Assembly (NCBI GenBank): GCA_902464595.1
Contig: CABQJX010000041.1
Span: 1-20,444, forward strand
DNA: 20,444 nucleotides
Origin: an uncultured Lachnoclostridium sp.
GTDB taxonomy: Bacteria; Bacillota; Clostridia; Lachnospirales; Lachnospiraceae
Direction of reading: 5' to 3'
In this document: in pieces, positions 7,284 through 15,238 of the stretch
How positions within the stretch are numbered: position 1 is the stretch's first letter
Layout of the letters: every line of letters begins with the position of its first letter
The notes under the pieces: model-generated
Told to the model about the DNA's origin: nothing
The model's input: the letters and a program-made list of their open reading frames with translations, nothing else
Databases searched by the model: none
Translations under genes and position numbers: made by a program

Positions 7284-7330
7284 GAAAGCACCGCAGAACA
7301 GCGATCTTTTCGCTATCCTGCGGTGCTTTC
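7284..7330 (-). terminator. Intrinsic terminator overlapping the end of the LprI-like gene
   Basis: 13-bp perfect stem, 7330-7318 with 7296-7284 (GAAAGCACCGCAG / CTGCGGTGCTTTC), with an inner 5-bp stem AGCGA/TCGCT. The upstream arm encodes the last five residues and the stop lies inside the hairpin. A T-rich TTTCTTTCTG follows on the minus strand. Confidence 0.75.
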
Positions 7331-8335
7331 TTCCTCTTTCACGCCGTTTGCCTCCTCATAAAGGCCAGTAAGTTCATATGCCCGTTCCCGGGTCAGGCTT
7401 GCCAGCGCCGCTGAATAGCTGGCGCTCTCCACTGAGCTTCCTGTTTTTCCGGAAGCCTTTGCCGCCTCGGCATCCCGGTTTTTCAGCCATTCCTGCTGTT
7501 CGGAAGCTAATTTTTTTGCATCTTCCTCTGTGGAACGTTCCAAAAGAGCGCTGTAGACTGCTCCCATCTCCCCCTCCCACATTTTAAGTTCTGTCTCCGC
7601 CGATGTCTTGACAGAATATACATTGGAATCTGTCTCCCCTTCCCTCATCCTGCTGATCTGGGTATCCAGTTCCTCCAGCTTCTGTCTATAATTAACTTCC
7701 AGCCTGATCTTTCTGCCCTTTTCCCCCTCAAGAGGAGAAATAGGGCTGACCCTTTCTTCGCCCTGCCCCGAATCCGCCTCTAAAGTACTTCCCGGTCCAG
7801 GAGCCTGATCTGCAAAAGCGGTATCGCTTTCCGGCAGCTCTGATGCCAAAGCAATCCCCGTTTCTTCCAGTTCCGAAGAAGGGGCCGCTGCCCTTAACCT
7901 GCTTTCTGCTGCCGGAGGTTCCGGCTGTGATCCTGCGGGGCTCTGTGCCTGCTCCAAATAAGGGGGAAAAGGCTCGCCAGCCGGCAGATCCTCTGCAGAC
8001 TCTGCTTTTGTCTCGGAAGCCTGTTTCCCTCTGCCGATCTCCCTTCTTGGATCCGACCCAGCCCCCGCTTCATTCTCCAGCTCCAATCCGCCCATTCCTC
8101 TCTCTTTTTCCACAGCCGAAGCTCCCCCCTCAGCTGCCCTGGCTATAGGGCTTCCTGCCCCCGCCTCCGGAGACGTCTCAAATGCACCAGAACTGGAAAC
8201 AGCAAAGCTCTGGAGCCCGGCTTCCTCCTTCTCCATCTGTTCTAAATTTTTCACATATGCTCTCGTTGAATAAGTAGCTCCTGTCCCGATCACAAGGATA
8301 CACGCGATTGCTACCCAAATGCCTTTACATTTCAT
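7313..8335 (-). CDS. Membrane-anchored protein with LprI/DUF1311-like C-terminal domain
   Basis: Function unknown. 340 residues: short basic start, one hydrophobic segment at about 6-21 (signal anchor; a C12 lipobox is less likely because hydrophobic residues continue past it), then about 190 residues rich in Ala, Glu, Gly, Pro and Ser with no predicted fold, and a charged helical C-terminal domain at about 215-328. The latter carries the pattern of DUF1311/lysozyme-inhibitor LprI proteins: WEGEMGAVYSALL, EQQEWLKNRDAE (283-290 core) and SLTRERAYEL. The cysteine pair common in that family is missing. Topology implies the domain sits outside the membrane, held off by the linker. A role in lysozyme resistance would be inference only. 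It has its own terminator and follows a terminator behind rnhA, so it is probably monocistronic. Confidence 0.75.
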   Translation of the reverse strand: MKCKGIWVAIACILVIGTGATYSTRAYVKNLEQMEKEEAGLQSFAVSSSGAFETSPEAGAGSPIARAAEGGASAVEKERGMGGLELENEAGAGSDPRREIGRGKQASETKAESAEDLPAGEPFPPYLEQAQSPAGSQPEPPAAESRLRAAAPSSELEETGIALASELPESDTAFADQAPGPGSTLEADSGQGEERVSPISPLEGEKGRKIRLEVNYRQKLEELDTQISRMREGETDSNVYSVKTSAETELKMWEGEMGAVYSALLERSTEEDAKKLASEQQEWLKNRDAEAAKASGKTGSSVESASYSAALASLTRERAYELTGLYEEANGVKEEESTAG

Positions 8336-8486
8336 GGCCTCACGCCCCTACTGTTGTCTTTGTGTACAGCACTTCCCAGCCTTCAAAAGATCCTGGTCCT
8401 GTCTGCTGATGATATATTAACATTAACACAAAAAAGGCGGAAATGGAATATGAAGAACAAAGGAGTAATAGTTTGTAAGAAAACTG

Positions 8487-8540
8487 TAAAAAAACGCCCC
8501 AGGTTCACGGTTCCATACCGCTCCCCTTGAAGGCGTTCTT
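8487..8540 (-). terminator. Intrinsic terminator behind rnhA
   Basis: On the minus strand AACGCC (8537-8532) pairs with GGCGTT (8499-8494); inside it AGG/CCT and CGGT-ATGGA-ACCG form a nested stem, and a T-run continues to 8487. A smaller hairpin AGAGAC/GTCTCT (8561-8581) lies between it and the rnhA stop without a U-tract. The rest of the gap to 8336 is AT-rich; I see no convincing promoter for the LprI-like gene there. Confidence 0.65.
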
Positions 8541-8599
8541 AACTGAAAATCACAAGCCAAAGAGACACAAGCCCGGTCTCTGATCAAAACCAAAATAAC

Positions 8600-9085
8600 C
8601 TAACTGCATTCCAATCCCTCGTCAACCATCAGATTTCCTCCATCTGCTGCGGAAGTAGCCAGCTGATCGCAGCGCTCATTTTCCGGATGGCCTGCATGAC
8701 CCTTCACCCAGATAAAAGTTACCTGATGGGGGGACTTTGCCTGCAAAAGCCGTTTCCACAGATCGATATTCTTCACCGGGCCGCTTTTTCCCCGGTTCCA
8801 TCCCTTCGCCACCCAGCTGTCGATCCAGTGCTGGTTAAAGGCGTCTGTCAGATACTTGGAATCTGAGTACAGCTCCACCTGACAGGGCCGGTTTAAAGCC
8901 TCTAACCCCACGATAGCCGCCATAAGCTCCATGCGGTTGTTGGTGGTTCTCACATAACCTCCGGACATGGTCTTTTCATGAAGCTGCCCCTTGCTGTCCG
9001 TAAAATGGAGCACCGTCCCATACCCTCCCGGACCATCTGGATTGCCCCTTGCCGACCCGTCTGTGTAAATCTGTACCTTTGTCAT
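8600..9085 (-). CDS. rnhA: Ribonuclease HI
   Basis: Cleaves RNA in RNA-DNA hybrids (R-loops, primer removal). 161 residues, close to the 155 of the E. coli enzyme. All acidic catalytic residues are seen: D9 in YTDGSARGNP, E53 in NRMELMAA, D75 in YSDSKYL, D140 in ERCDQLA, with the active-site H130 in VKGHAGHPENE. The basic handle region WVAKGWNRGKSG is also present. ATG at 9085 follows AGGAAG at four bases and gives the family N-terminus; an in-frame GTG at 9136 would add 17 unrelated residues and is less likely. It lies about 100 bp after the beta-CASP gene and probably shares its transcript, which pairs two nucleic acid processing enzymes. Confidence 0.96.
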   Translation of the reverse strand: MTKVQIYTDGSARGNPDGPGGYGTVLHFTDSKGQLHEKTMSGGYVRTTNNRMELMAAIVGLEALNRPCQVELYSDSKYLTDAFNQHWIDSWVAKGWNRGKSGPVKNIDLWKRLLQAKSPHQVTFIWVKGHAGHPENERCDQLATSAADGGNLMVDEGLECS

Positions 9086-9183
9086 CTGTCTTCCTATGCC
9101 GCCCGGAACGGAATACACAGCCGATGCTTTTCCCACGCTCTGTTTCCTTTTCCGGGCAGACTCTCCTTTCCTTTATTTCCTGC

Positions 9184-10785
9184 TTAACGATCCCATTTCT
9201 CGCAGAGAGCTAAAATCTGCTCCGCAAAACGGGTCAGATCCCGGTTGCTCCCTCCCTCATTCCGGTCAATCACATCCATAAGAAGCTTTCCTGCATCCAC
9301 CAGGCGCGTGTAAACCCCGGCAGCCTTCCGTTTGGCAGCCTCCTCCTTCTTGATGGGCACACCAACTGTCTCCTTGACCCAAAATCCCTTGATCAGGTCA
9401 AACTCTGACCCGGAGAAGGGCGCTTTTGCCTTCAGCTTCAGCTGGGCAGTAAGTATATCCGTAAAGGAAACACAGGATTCCTCGCTGCCGTGAACCACGA
9501 ACACATAGTCAGGCTTCTTCTCAAAAGCGCTGATCCACTCAACCAACCCTTCCTGGTCTGCATGGCCGCTGATGCCATCCATGGTTTCAATATGGGCCCT
9601 TACGTCAATTTCCTCACCGAATATCTTGACTGAGGGCACTCCATCCTGGAGCAGGCGGCCCAATGTCCCCTCCGCCTGGTATCCCGCAAAGACAACAGAG
9701 CACTCCGGCCTCCACAGGTTATGCTTTAAATGATGGCGGATACGGCCTGCATCACACATTCCCGCTGCCGATATGATTACCTTAGGCGTCATATCAAAGT
9801 TGATATTTTTGGAATCCTCGCTGCTCACAGACACCTTTAATCCCGGAAAATCAATGGGATTTATGCCCCGCTCCACCAAAGCCCGCGTCTCCTCATCATA
9901 GCACTCCAGCATGTTGTCCTTGAACACATGGGTAGCCTCCACGGCCAGAGGGCTGTCCACATAGACCAGAAATCCGTCATGGCCCGTTACCAGCTTCTCC
10001 TCCTTGATATGGCGTATGAGATAAAGAAGCTCCTGGGTACGTCCCACCGCAAAAGCAGGAATGACCACATTTCCCTGTCGGTCTAAGGTTTCCTGAATGA
10101 TCCTGGCAAGAGAATTTACATGATCCACTTCTTTTTTGTGAAGGCGGTTGCCGTAGGTGGACTCCATCACTACATAGTCTGCCTCCTGAATATATTGAGG
10201 ATCCCGGATCAAAGGCTTGTTCTTGTTTCCAATATCTCCGGAAAATACGATCTTGCGCTGATGTACCCCCTCTGTAGCCCAGATCTCAATGGAAGCGGAA
10301 CCAAGCAGATGGCCTACATCTGTAAAACGCAGGGTCAAATTCTCGTTGAGCTTAAACTCCTGGCCATAGGCCACTCCCTCAAAATGCTTCAGCACCCCCT
10401 CTGCATCGTCCATGGTATAAAGCGCTTCCACCTCACATCTTCCAGCTCTTCTGGCCTTCCGGTTCTTCCACTCTGCCTCCATCTCCTGAATGTGGGCACT
10501 GTCCCGGAGCATGATCCCGCACAGATCCGCAGTGGCATACGTGGTGATGACCCTGCCCCGGAATCCCCTTGCATAGATCCAGGGAAGCATACCGGCATGG
10601 TCGATATGGGCATGGGTTAAAAATACGTAGTCGATATCACTGTAGCTTACCGGCAGTTCTGCATTTTCATACACATTGGTTCCCTGCTCCATACCGCAGT
10701 CGATCAGAACCTTGCTTTCCCCAACTTCCAAAAAATGACAGCTTCCTGTTACCTCATGATCTGCTCCAATAAATGTAAGTCTCAT
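9184..10785 (-). CDS. beta-CASP metallo-beta-lactamase RNA-processing exonuclease family protein
   Basis: Predicted zinc-dependent cytosolic nuclease related to CPSF73-like bacterial proteins, 533 residues. Seen in order: HAHIDH (H58, H60, D62, H63), DVGHLLGSA with H159, FSGDIG with D184, the beta-CASP segment with IPAFAVGRTQE and VYVDSPLAVEAT, SAAGMCDAGRIRHHL, GISGHADQEGL with H408, and VVHGSEES with H432. The start at 10785 is chosen because AGGGGAG sits seven bases ahead; the ATG two codons upstream would leave one base of spacer. The roughly 100 residues after H432 form a lysine-rich helical tail. RNA is the usual substrate in the family; the actual one is unknown. Own promoter, followed by rnhA. 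Confidence 0.92.
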   Translation of the reverse strand: MRLTFIGADHEVTGSCHFLEVGESKVLIDCGMEQGTNVYENAELPVSYSDIDYVFLTHAHIDHAGMLPWIYARGFRGRVITTYATADLCGIMLRDSAHIQEMEAEWKNRKARRAGRCEVEALYTMDDAEGVLKHFEGVAYGQEFKLNENLTLRFTDVGHLLGSASIEIWATEGVHQRKIVFSGDIGNKNKPLIRDPQYIQEADYVVMESTYGNRLHKKEVDHVNSLARIIQETLDRQGNVVIPAFAVGRTQELLYLIRHIKEEKLVTGHDGFLVYVDSPLAVEATHVFKDNMLECYDEETRALVERGINPIDFPGLKVSVSSEDSKNINFDMTPKVIISAAGMCDAGRIRHHLKHNLWRPECSVVFAGYQAEGTLGRLLQDGVPSVKIFGEEIDVRAHIETMDGISGHADQEGLVEWISAFEKKPDYVFVVHGSEESCVSFTDILTAQLKLKAKAPFSGSEFDLIKGFWVKETVGVPIKKEEAAKRKAAGVYTRLVDAGKLLMDVIDRNEGGSNRDLTRFAEQILALCEKWDR

Positions 10786-10914
10786 CTGCATTCTCCCCTC
10801 TGATCAGCCGGCTGTGTACAGGAATTTTCCCCTCCCGATCTCAGCCCAGCGTGATGTGTGCAGCAGGCCCGGCCTTCTCCTTCCGGCCTGTAGTTTTCTG
10901 TCAATTATGGGTAT

Positions 10915-10943
10915 ATTATAGCATAATTAGCGCAAGAAAGTAA
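10915..10943 (-). promoter_or_regulatory. Extended -10 promoter for the beta-CASP gene
   Basis: Minus strand TATAAT (10920-10915) directly preceded by TGC, a perfect extended -10. The -35 at 17 bp is poor (TTACTT), which an extended -10 can offset. The leader of about 120 nt carries a GC-rich hairpin (CAGGCCGG with CCGGGCCTG) whose loop contains AAGGAG. Confidence 0.6.
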
Positions 10944-11005
10944 ATATCTCTAAGTTGTTTTTACAATCTTTTCATTCTTTTTCCAGCCTCAGCCTTCTTT
11001 TCCGA

Positions 11006-11057
11006 AAAATCCCTGCACAGCGGCAGCGGATAGAAGGGAGGCCCCTTCTGTGCCGCA
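11006..11057 (-). terminator. Strong hairpin behind spoIVA, probable terminator
   Basis: Minus strand GCGGCA (11056-11051) pairs with TGCCGC (11025-11020), with a nested AGAAGGG/CCCTTCT stem around 11049-11032. A T5 run follows, about 11 bases after the stem, so termination efficiency is uncertain. It ends the spoIVA unit before the next promoter. Confidence 0.55.
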
Positions 11058-11067
11058 GCTATTATCC

Positions 11068-12543
11068 CTAAATGATGATGCACACCAGCCCCCCATTGCT
11101 GTCATTGATGATCTTTTGAAGGGCATCCTGAAGCTTCATCTGACATTCCTCTGTCATCTGGGAAACCTTTGCCTGGATCCCATCCTCCACGATCTGCTCA
11201 ATGGACTTTCCAAAAATATTGGCGCTCCAGATCCCCTCCTCGCTGGTTCTGGCATTTTCCTTGATATAATCGATCAGATCCTGAGCCTGCTGCTCACTTC
11301 CCACAATGGGCGCAATCTCTGTCTCAATATGAGCTTTAATCAAATTAATAGACGGCGCCTCGGCCTTCATTTTTACTCCATACTTATTTCCATGCTTGAT
11401 CACCTGAGGCTCATCTAAAACGATCTCAGAGCGCTCCGGCGTCACTACCCCGTATCCCTTCATCCGTACCTGGGCCAGGGCATTTTTCACCTTCTCATAC
11501 TCCTTCTGCATATCCGCCAAGCCGCTTAAGGTCTGCAAAAGCTGATACTCCCCTTCAATGGGAATGCCTACATAGTCGCTCAAGATCCGGTAATAATGGC
11601 TGTCGTCCATCTCTACATGAACCCCTACCCGGCCATCTGACATTTTCATTTGACGGATATTCATGGAGCGGATCACCCCTTTATCCTGGGCATCCAGCTG
11701 TCCGGCCACATCCTTCATGTGATCCACCTTCTGAATCATCGTTTTCACTGCCTGGATCACCTGTGCCTTCAGCTCATGGGTAGGAGGAAGGATCTCCAGC
11801 CATTTGGGGATATAAAAATCCATTTCCGTTACCGGAAATTCCTTTAACGCCCGCTCCAAAATCCGGTTTACATCCTCTTTCTTCAGCTGTTCACAATTTA
11901 CCGGAAGAACAGACACCCCGTATTCCTTTGCCAGCTCCCCTGCCAGCCTTAACGTATCCTCCGAATAGGGCTTGGTGGAATTTAGCAGCACCACAAAAGG
12001 CTTTCCTAACCGCTTTAGCTCCTCAATGGTCTGTCTCTCCGCCCCTATATAGCCCGGACGCTTAATATCACCGATAGTCCCGTCTGTGGTGATCACAATA
12101 CCGATGGTGGAGTGGTCGCTTATGACCTTCCTTGTCCCGATCTCCGCAGCCTGGCTGAATGGGATCTCCTGATCAAACCACGGAGTTTTCACCAGCCGTT
12201 CTTCACCGTTCTCCACATGGCCGGAAGCTCCCTCCGCCATAAATCCAACGCAGTCGATGAGCCGCACCTTTGCCTCAATCCCGTCTGCAAGGCTGATAAG
12301 AGCCGCCTCCTTGGGGATAAATTTCGGTTCTGTCGTCATGATAGTCTTTCCCGCCGCACTCTGGGGAAGCTCATCCCGGCTCAGGTTCCTCAGATTTTCA
12401 TCCTCCATCCCAGGAAGGACCAGAAGCTCCATAAACCGTTTGATGAAGGTGGATTTTCCCGTGCGCACCGGCCCCACCACCCCTATGTAGATCTCCCCGC
12501 CCGTTCTGGCCTGAATATCCTTATATACGCTGAAATTGTCCAT
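11068..12543 (-). CDS. spoIVA: Stage IV sporulation protein A, spore coat morphogenetic ATPase
   Basis: Made in the mother cell; polymerises with ATP hydrolysis on the forespore surface as the base layer of the coat. 491 residues, the normal length. Seen: Walker A GPVRTGKS (24-31) with K30, a switch-like T-rich stretch AAGKTIMTTEPKF (63-75), Walker B RLIDCVGF with D97, HSTIGIVITTDGT (the sensor region near 144-156), VVLLNSTKP, and the conserved extreme C-terminus GGLVCIII needed in the family for forespore anchoring. The ATG follows AAGGGGG at seven bases. It is monocistronic by its own promoter and hairpin. The hup gene that often follows spoIVA is absent here. Confidence 0.98.
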   Translation of the reverse strand: MDNFSVYKDIQARTGGEIYIGVVGPVRTGKSTFIKRFMELLVLPGMEDENLRNLSRDELPQSAAGKTIMTTEPKFIPKEAALISLADGIEAKVRLIDCVGFMAEGASGHVENGEERLVKTPWFDQEIPFSQAAEIGTRKVISDHSTIGIVITTDGTIGDIKRPGYIGAERQTIEELKRLGKPFVVLLNSTKPYSEDTLRLAGELAKEYGVSVLPVNCEQLKKEDVNRILERALKEFPVTEMDFYIPKWLEILPPTHELKAQVIQAVKTMIQKVDHMKDVAGQLDAQDKGVIRSMNIRQMKMSDGRVGVHVEMDDSHYYRILSDYVGIPIEGEYQLLQTLSGLADMQKEYEKVKNALAQVRMKGYGVVTPERSEIVLDEPQVIKHGNKYGVKMKAEAPSINLIKAHIETEIAPIVGSEQQAQDLIDYIKENARTSEEGIWSANIFGKSIEQIVEDGIQAKVSQMTEECQMKLQDALQKIINDSNGGLVCIII

Positions 12544-12569
12544 AAATATACCCCCTTGCTATACGTTAC

Positions 12570-12597
12570 AGTATATGCAGGGGGGTATGGGTCTATG
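12570..12597 (-). promoter_or_regulatory. sigma-E-like sporulation promoter for spoIVA
   Basis: Minus strand CATAGA (12597-12592), 14-bp spacer, CATATACT (12577-12570). This fits the sigma-E pattern (-35 near CATATT, 14 bp, -10 near CATACAAT), with the start about 20 bases before the spoIVA ATG. sigma-E control of spoIVA is established in Bacillus. Confidence 0.7.
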
Positions 12598-12613
12598 CTA
12601 TAATGCTGGGGAC

Positions 12614-12649
12614 AAAAAACCTCTTGCAAGCAAGCTTGCGTCGGTTTTC
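12614..12649 (-). terminator. Intrinsic terminator of the liv operon
   Basis: Minus strand AAAACC (12648-12643) pairs with GGTTTT (12621-12616), enclosing an inner GCAAG/CTTGC stem, and the T-run continues to 12614. Placed between the livF stop and the spoIVA promoter. Confidence 0.75.
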
Positions 12650-12673
12650 TAACCTTTTGACCCTGGTATCATG

Positions 12674-13384
12674 CTATTCACTCAAATAAGCTTTCTTCAC
12701 CCGGTCATTGTTCATAAGCTCCTTGGCGTCGCCGTCTAAGACAACGGTTCCTGTTTCAAGGACATATGCCTTATCTGCAATGGAAAGAGCCTTTTTTGCA
12801 TTCTGCTCCACTAAGAGCACTGTGGTCCCATCGCTGTTGATCTTCTGGATAATATCAAAAATCTCATTGACATAGATGGGAGAAAGCCCCATGGAAGGTT
12901 CATCTAACACGATCAGCCTGGGATGGCTCATAAGGGCCCGGCCCATGGCCAGCATCTGCTGTTCTCCTCCTGAAAGGGTTCCTGCCAGCTGATTTTTTCT
13001 CTCCTTCAGTCTGGGGAAGCGCTGATAGATCATTTCCAAAGTGGACTCGATCTCGTTCTTATCCTTTCTGGTGTAGGCTCCCATCTTTAAATTCTGCAAT
13101 ACCGTAAGGGTAGCGAACACACGCCGTCCCTCCGGCACGTGGGCAATCCCCATTCCCACCAGCTTATAACCGGGAAGCTTTGTTATATCGGTTCCCTCAT
13201 AGGAGATCGTCCCCGCTTTGGGAGCCAAAAGCCCTGTAATGGTATGCAGGGTAGTTGTCTTTCCTGCCCCGTTTGCGCCGATGAGCGCAACAATCTCTCC
13301 CTGGTTTACATCAAAGGAGATTCCTTTTATGGCCTGGATCACGCCGTAATAGACTTCCAGGTCCCTGACTTCAAGCATAGCCAT
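12674..13384 (-). CDS. livF: Branched-chain amino acid ABC transporter ATP-binding protein LivF
   Basis: One of two ATPases powering the high-affinity Leu/Ile/Val importer, on the inner face of the membrane. 236 residues. Seen: Walker A GANGAGKT (36-43), HVPEGRRVFATLTV typical of LivF near 82-95, signature LSGGEQQ (137-143), Walker B RLIVLDEP (156-163) followed by SMGLSP, and the switch histidine replaced by LVEQNAKKAL, with Q at the H-loop position as usual in LivF. The ATG at 13384 follows GAGG at six bases; an ATG two codons later is also possible. Last gene of the operon, 15 bp after livG. Confidence 0.96.
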   Translation of the reverse strand: MAMLEVRDLEVYYGVIQAIKGISFDVNQGEIVALIGANGAGKTTTLHTITGLLAPKAGTISYEGTDITKLPGYKLVGMGIAHVPEGRRVFATLTVLQNLKMGAYTRKDKNEIESTLEMIYQRFPRLKERKNQLAGTLSGGEQQMLAMGRALMSHPRLIVLDEPSMGLSPIYVNEIFDIIQKINSDGTTVLLVEQNAKKALSIADKAYVLETGTVVLDGDAKELMNNDRVKKAYLSE

Positions 13385-13399
13385 AATAATCCTCTCCTC

Positions 13400-14158
13400 C
13401 TATTCCCCAAGATATGCCTTGATCACTTCCGGATTGTTGAGCACGCTGGCTGTTTCCCCCTCACAGAGAACCTGGCCGAAATTGAGCACCGTCAGCTTTT
13501 CACAAATTCCGCTGACCAGCTTCATATCATGCTCGATCAAAAGTATGGTCATGTCAAAATTGTCACGGACAAAGCGGATGGTATCCATCAGCTCTGCTGT
13601 CTCATTTGGATTCATACCCGCAGCCGGCTCGTCTAAGAGAAGAAGCTTCGGGCCTGTAGCCAAAGCCCTAGCAATCTCCAGCTTTCTCTGGGCGCCGTAA
13701 GGCAGATTGGAAGCCTTATAATCACACTGCTGATCCAGGTCAAAGACCTTTAACAGCTCCATAGCCTTCTCGTCCATCTGCTTTTCCACCTTAAAATAAC
13801 CGGGAAGACGCAGCACTCCCGCCAATGTGGAATACCTGTAATGATTGTGAAGGCCTGCCTTTACATTGTCCAGCACAGACAGATCCTTAAACAGGCGGAT
13901 ATTCTGGAAGGTTCTGGCAATTCCAGCCTGATTGATCTCTGTCGCTTTCTTTCCTGTGATATTATTTCCCGCCAATTCAATGCTTCCAGCGTTGGGCTTA
14001 TATACTCCCGTGAGAAGGTTGAAAATAGTTGTCTTTCCCGCTCCGTTAGGGCCGATGAGACCATACAGCTGCCCCTTCTCAATACTGATGTGGAACTGAT
14101 CCACTGCCTTTAGTCCGCCAAAGGATATGCTTAAATTTTTAACCTCAAGTAATGCCAT
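13400..14158 (-). CDS. livG: Branched-chain amino acid ABC transporter ATP-binding protein LivG
   Basis: Second ATPase of the Liv importer, 252 residues. Seen: Walker A GPNGAGKT (36-43), ARTFQNIRLFKDLSVLDNV (81-99), which is characteristic of LivG, signature in the variant form LPYGAQRKLE (152-161), Walker B KLLLLDEPAAGMNP (171-184), and an H-loop histidine in LIEHDMKLV. The variant signature is normal for LivG. The ribosome site AGGAGG lies inside the end of livM, one base separates the two genes, and the start is nine bases from the site, so coupling is likely. Confidence 0.97.
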   Translation of the reverse strand: MALLEVKNLSISFGGLKAVDQFHISIEKGQLYGLIGPNGAGKTTIFNLLTGVYKPNAGSIELAGNNITGKKATEINQAGIARTFQNIRLFKDLSVLDNVKAGLHNHYRYSTLAGVLRLPGYFKVEKQMDEKAMELLKVFDLDQQCDYKASNLPYGAQRKLEIARALATGPKLLLLDEPAAGMNPNETAELMDTIRFVRDNFDMTILLIEHDMKLVSGICEKLTVLNFGQVLCEGETASVLNNPEVIKAYLGE

Positions 14159-14159
14159 C

Positions 14160-15230
14160 TTATGCCGCCTCCTTTGCCGGTTTCTTATCTTTTCTGAACC
14201 GTTCTGCCAACCGTTCCCGCATAACTACAAACTGAGGTGCAGAGTTAAAGAGCATAGCCAGGATCAGCACGATCGCATACATGAGCATACGGTAATTGCT
14301 GAGGCCGCGCAGCAGCTCAGGAAGCAGATACAGGATCACGGTAGCGATCACAGAACCGCGGATATTTCCAATTCCTCCCAAAACTACATAAACTAAGATC
14401 ATGATAGACATATTATATCCAAAGTTCTTGGGAAGGGCTGTCAATGTAGTCAGATTATGGGCATAGAGGACGCCTGCTACGCCTGCCAAAGCTGCTGAAA
14501 CAGAAAAAGCCAGCAGCTTGTATTTCGTGATATTGATGCCGATGGACTCTGCTGCAATGCGGTTGTCACGAATCGCCATAATCGCGCGTCCTGTCCGGGA
14601 ATGGATCAGGTTCAGCACAACAAACAGAGTGATAAGAACCAGGATCACACTAATGGTAAAAGTGGCCGCCTTGGGCGTTCCCGTAATACCCTGAGCACCT
14701 TTGATGAGAACTTCTCCCCCCTCGCCCAGGTTTAAGGACATGGAATCCTTAAAGGAAATATGAAAGCCGGAGGCATCCCTCCCCAGGTACACAGCGTTTA
14801 CCAGGTTTTTGATGATCTCGCCGAAAGCCAGGGTAACGATAGCCAGATAGTCTCCCTTTAAGCGCAGCACAGGGATACCAATGAGGATGCCGAACACCGC
14901 TGCCACAACCGCCCCGATAAAAATAGCAATGATCATGGCCGCTGTGGGATCCATAGCACCTTTAACACATTTAGAAAACAGAGCTCCGGCAAAGGCTCCC
15001 ACGCACATAAAACCGGCATGGCCCAGGCTCAGCTCTCCCAAGATACCTACCGTCAGGTTTAAGGATACAGCCATAATGATATAGATGCAGAACGGAACAA
15101 GAAGCCCCTTTAAAAGGCTGGTAATGTTGCCGGTGCTGACCAGTGCCTGCATGACCCCATAAGCGGCCAAAACCATGGCGTAGGTGACCATATTATTCAT
15201 AAATATCTTTCGTTTTGCATTGCTTTTCAT
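14160..15230 (-). CDS. livM: Branched-chain amino acid ABC transporter permease LivM
   Basis: Inner-membrane permease subunit that pairs with LivH to form the channel. 356 residues, strongly hydrophobic with about nine or ten predicted membrane segments. Seen: LGELSLGHAGFMCVGAFAG (64-82), the family hallmark; GIPVLRLKGDYLAIVTLAFGEI in the middle; IMAIRDNRIAAESIGIN, the cytoplasmic coupling loop; and YVVLGGIGNIRGSVIATV near the C-terminus. A polar tail rich in Arg and Lys follows. It lies eight bases after livH and one base before livG. Confidence 0.96.
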   Translation of the reverse strand: MKSNAKRKIFMNNMVTYAMVLAAYGVMQALVSTGNITSLLKGLLVPFCIYIIMAVSLNLTVGILGELSLGHAGFMCVGAFAGALFSKCVKGAMDPTAAMIIAIFIGAVVAAVFGILIGIPVLRLKGDYLAIVTLAFGEIIKNLVNAVYLGRDASGFHISFKDSMSLNLGEGGEVLIKGAQGITGTPKAATFTISVILVLITLFVVLNLIHSRTGRAIMAIRDNRIAAESIGINITKYKLLAFSVSAALAGVAGVLYAHNLTTLTALPKNFGYNMSIMILVYVVLGGIGNIRGSVIATVILYLLPELLRGLSNYRMLMYAIVLILAMLFNSAPQFVVMRERLAERFRKDKKPAKEAA

Positions 15231-15238
15231 ACCAGCAC

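Noticed and set aside
6900..7300. Insertion sequence or transposon scar as cause of the peptidase truncation
   Set aside because: No transposase remnant and no terminal inverted repeats with target duplication could be found; the palindromes read better as operator and terminator.
7843..8148. Plus-strand 101-codon proline- and leucine-rich frame
   Set aside because: Mirror of the Ala/Glu/Gly/Pro-rich linker of the LprI-like protein; low-complexity GC-rich bias explains the lack of stops.
9086..9136. N-terminal extension of RNase HI from GTG 9136
   Set aside because: The 17 extra residues do not look like the family, and ATG 9085 has a well-placed AGGAAG; GTG 9136 also has a purine stretch, so it is not fully excluded.
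10120..10620. Plus-strand 166-codon frame inside the beta-CASP gene
   Set aside because: Antisense shadow of a conserved metallo-beta-lactamase coding region.
12628..12640. GCAAGCAAGCTTGC palindrome as a free-standing operator
   Set aside because: It is the inner stem of the liv operon terminator, which explains it fully.
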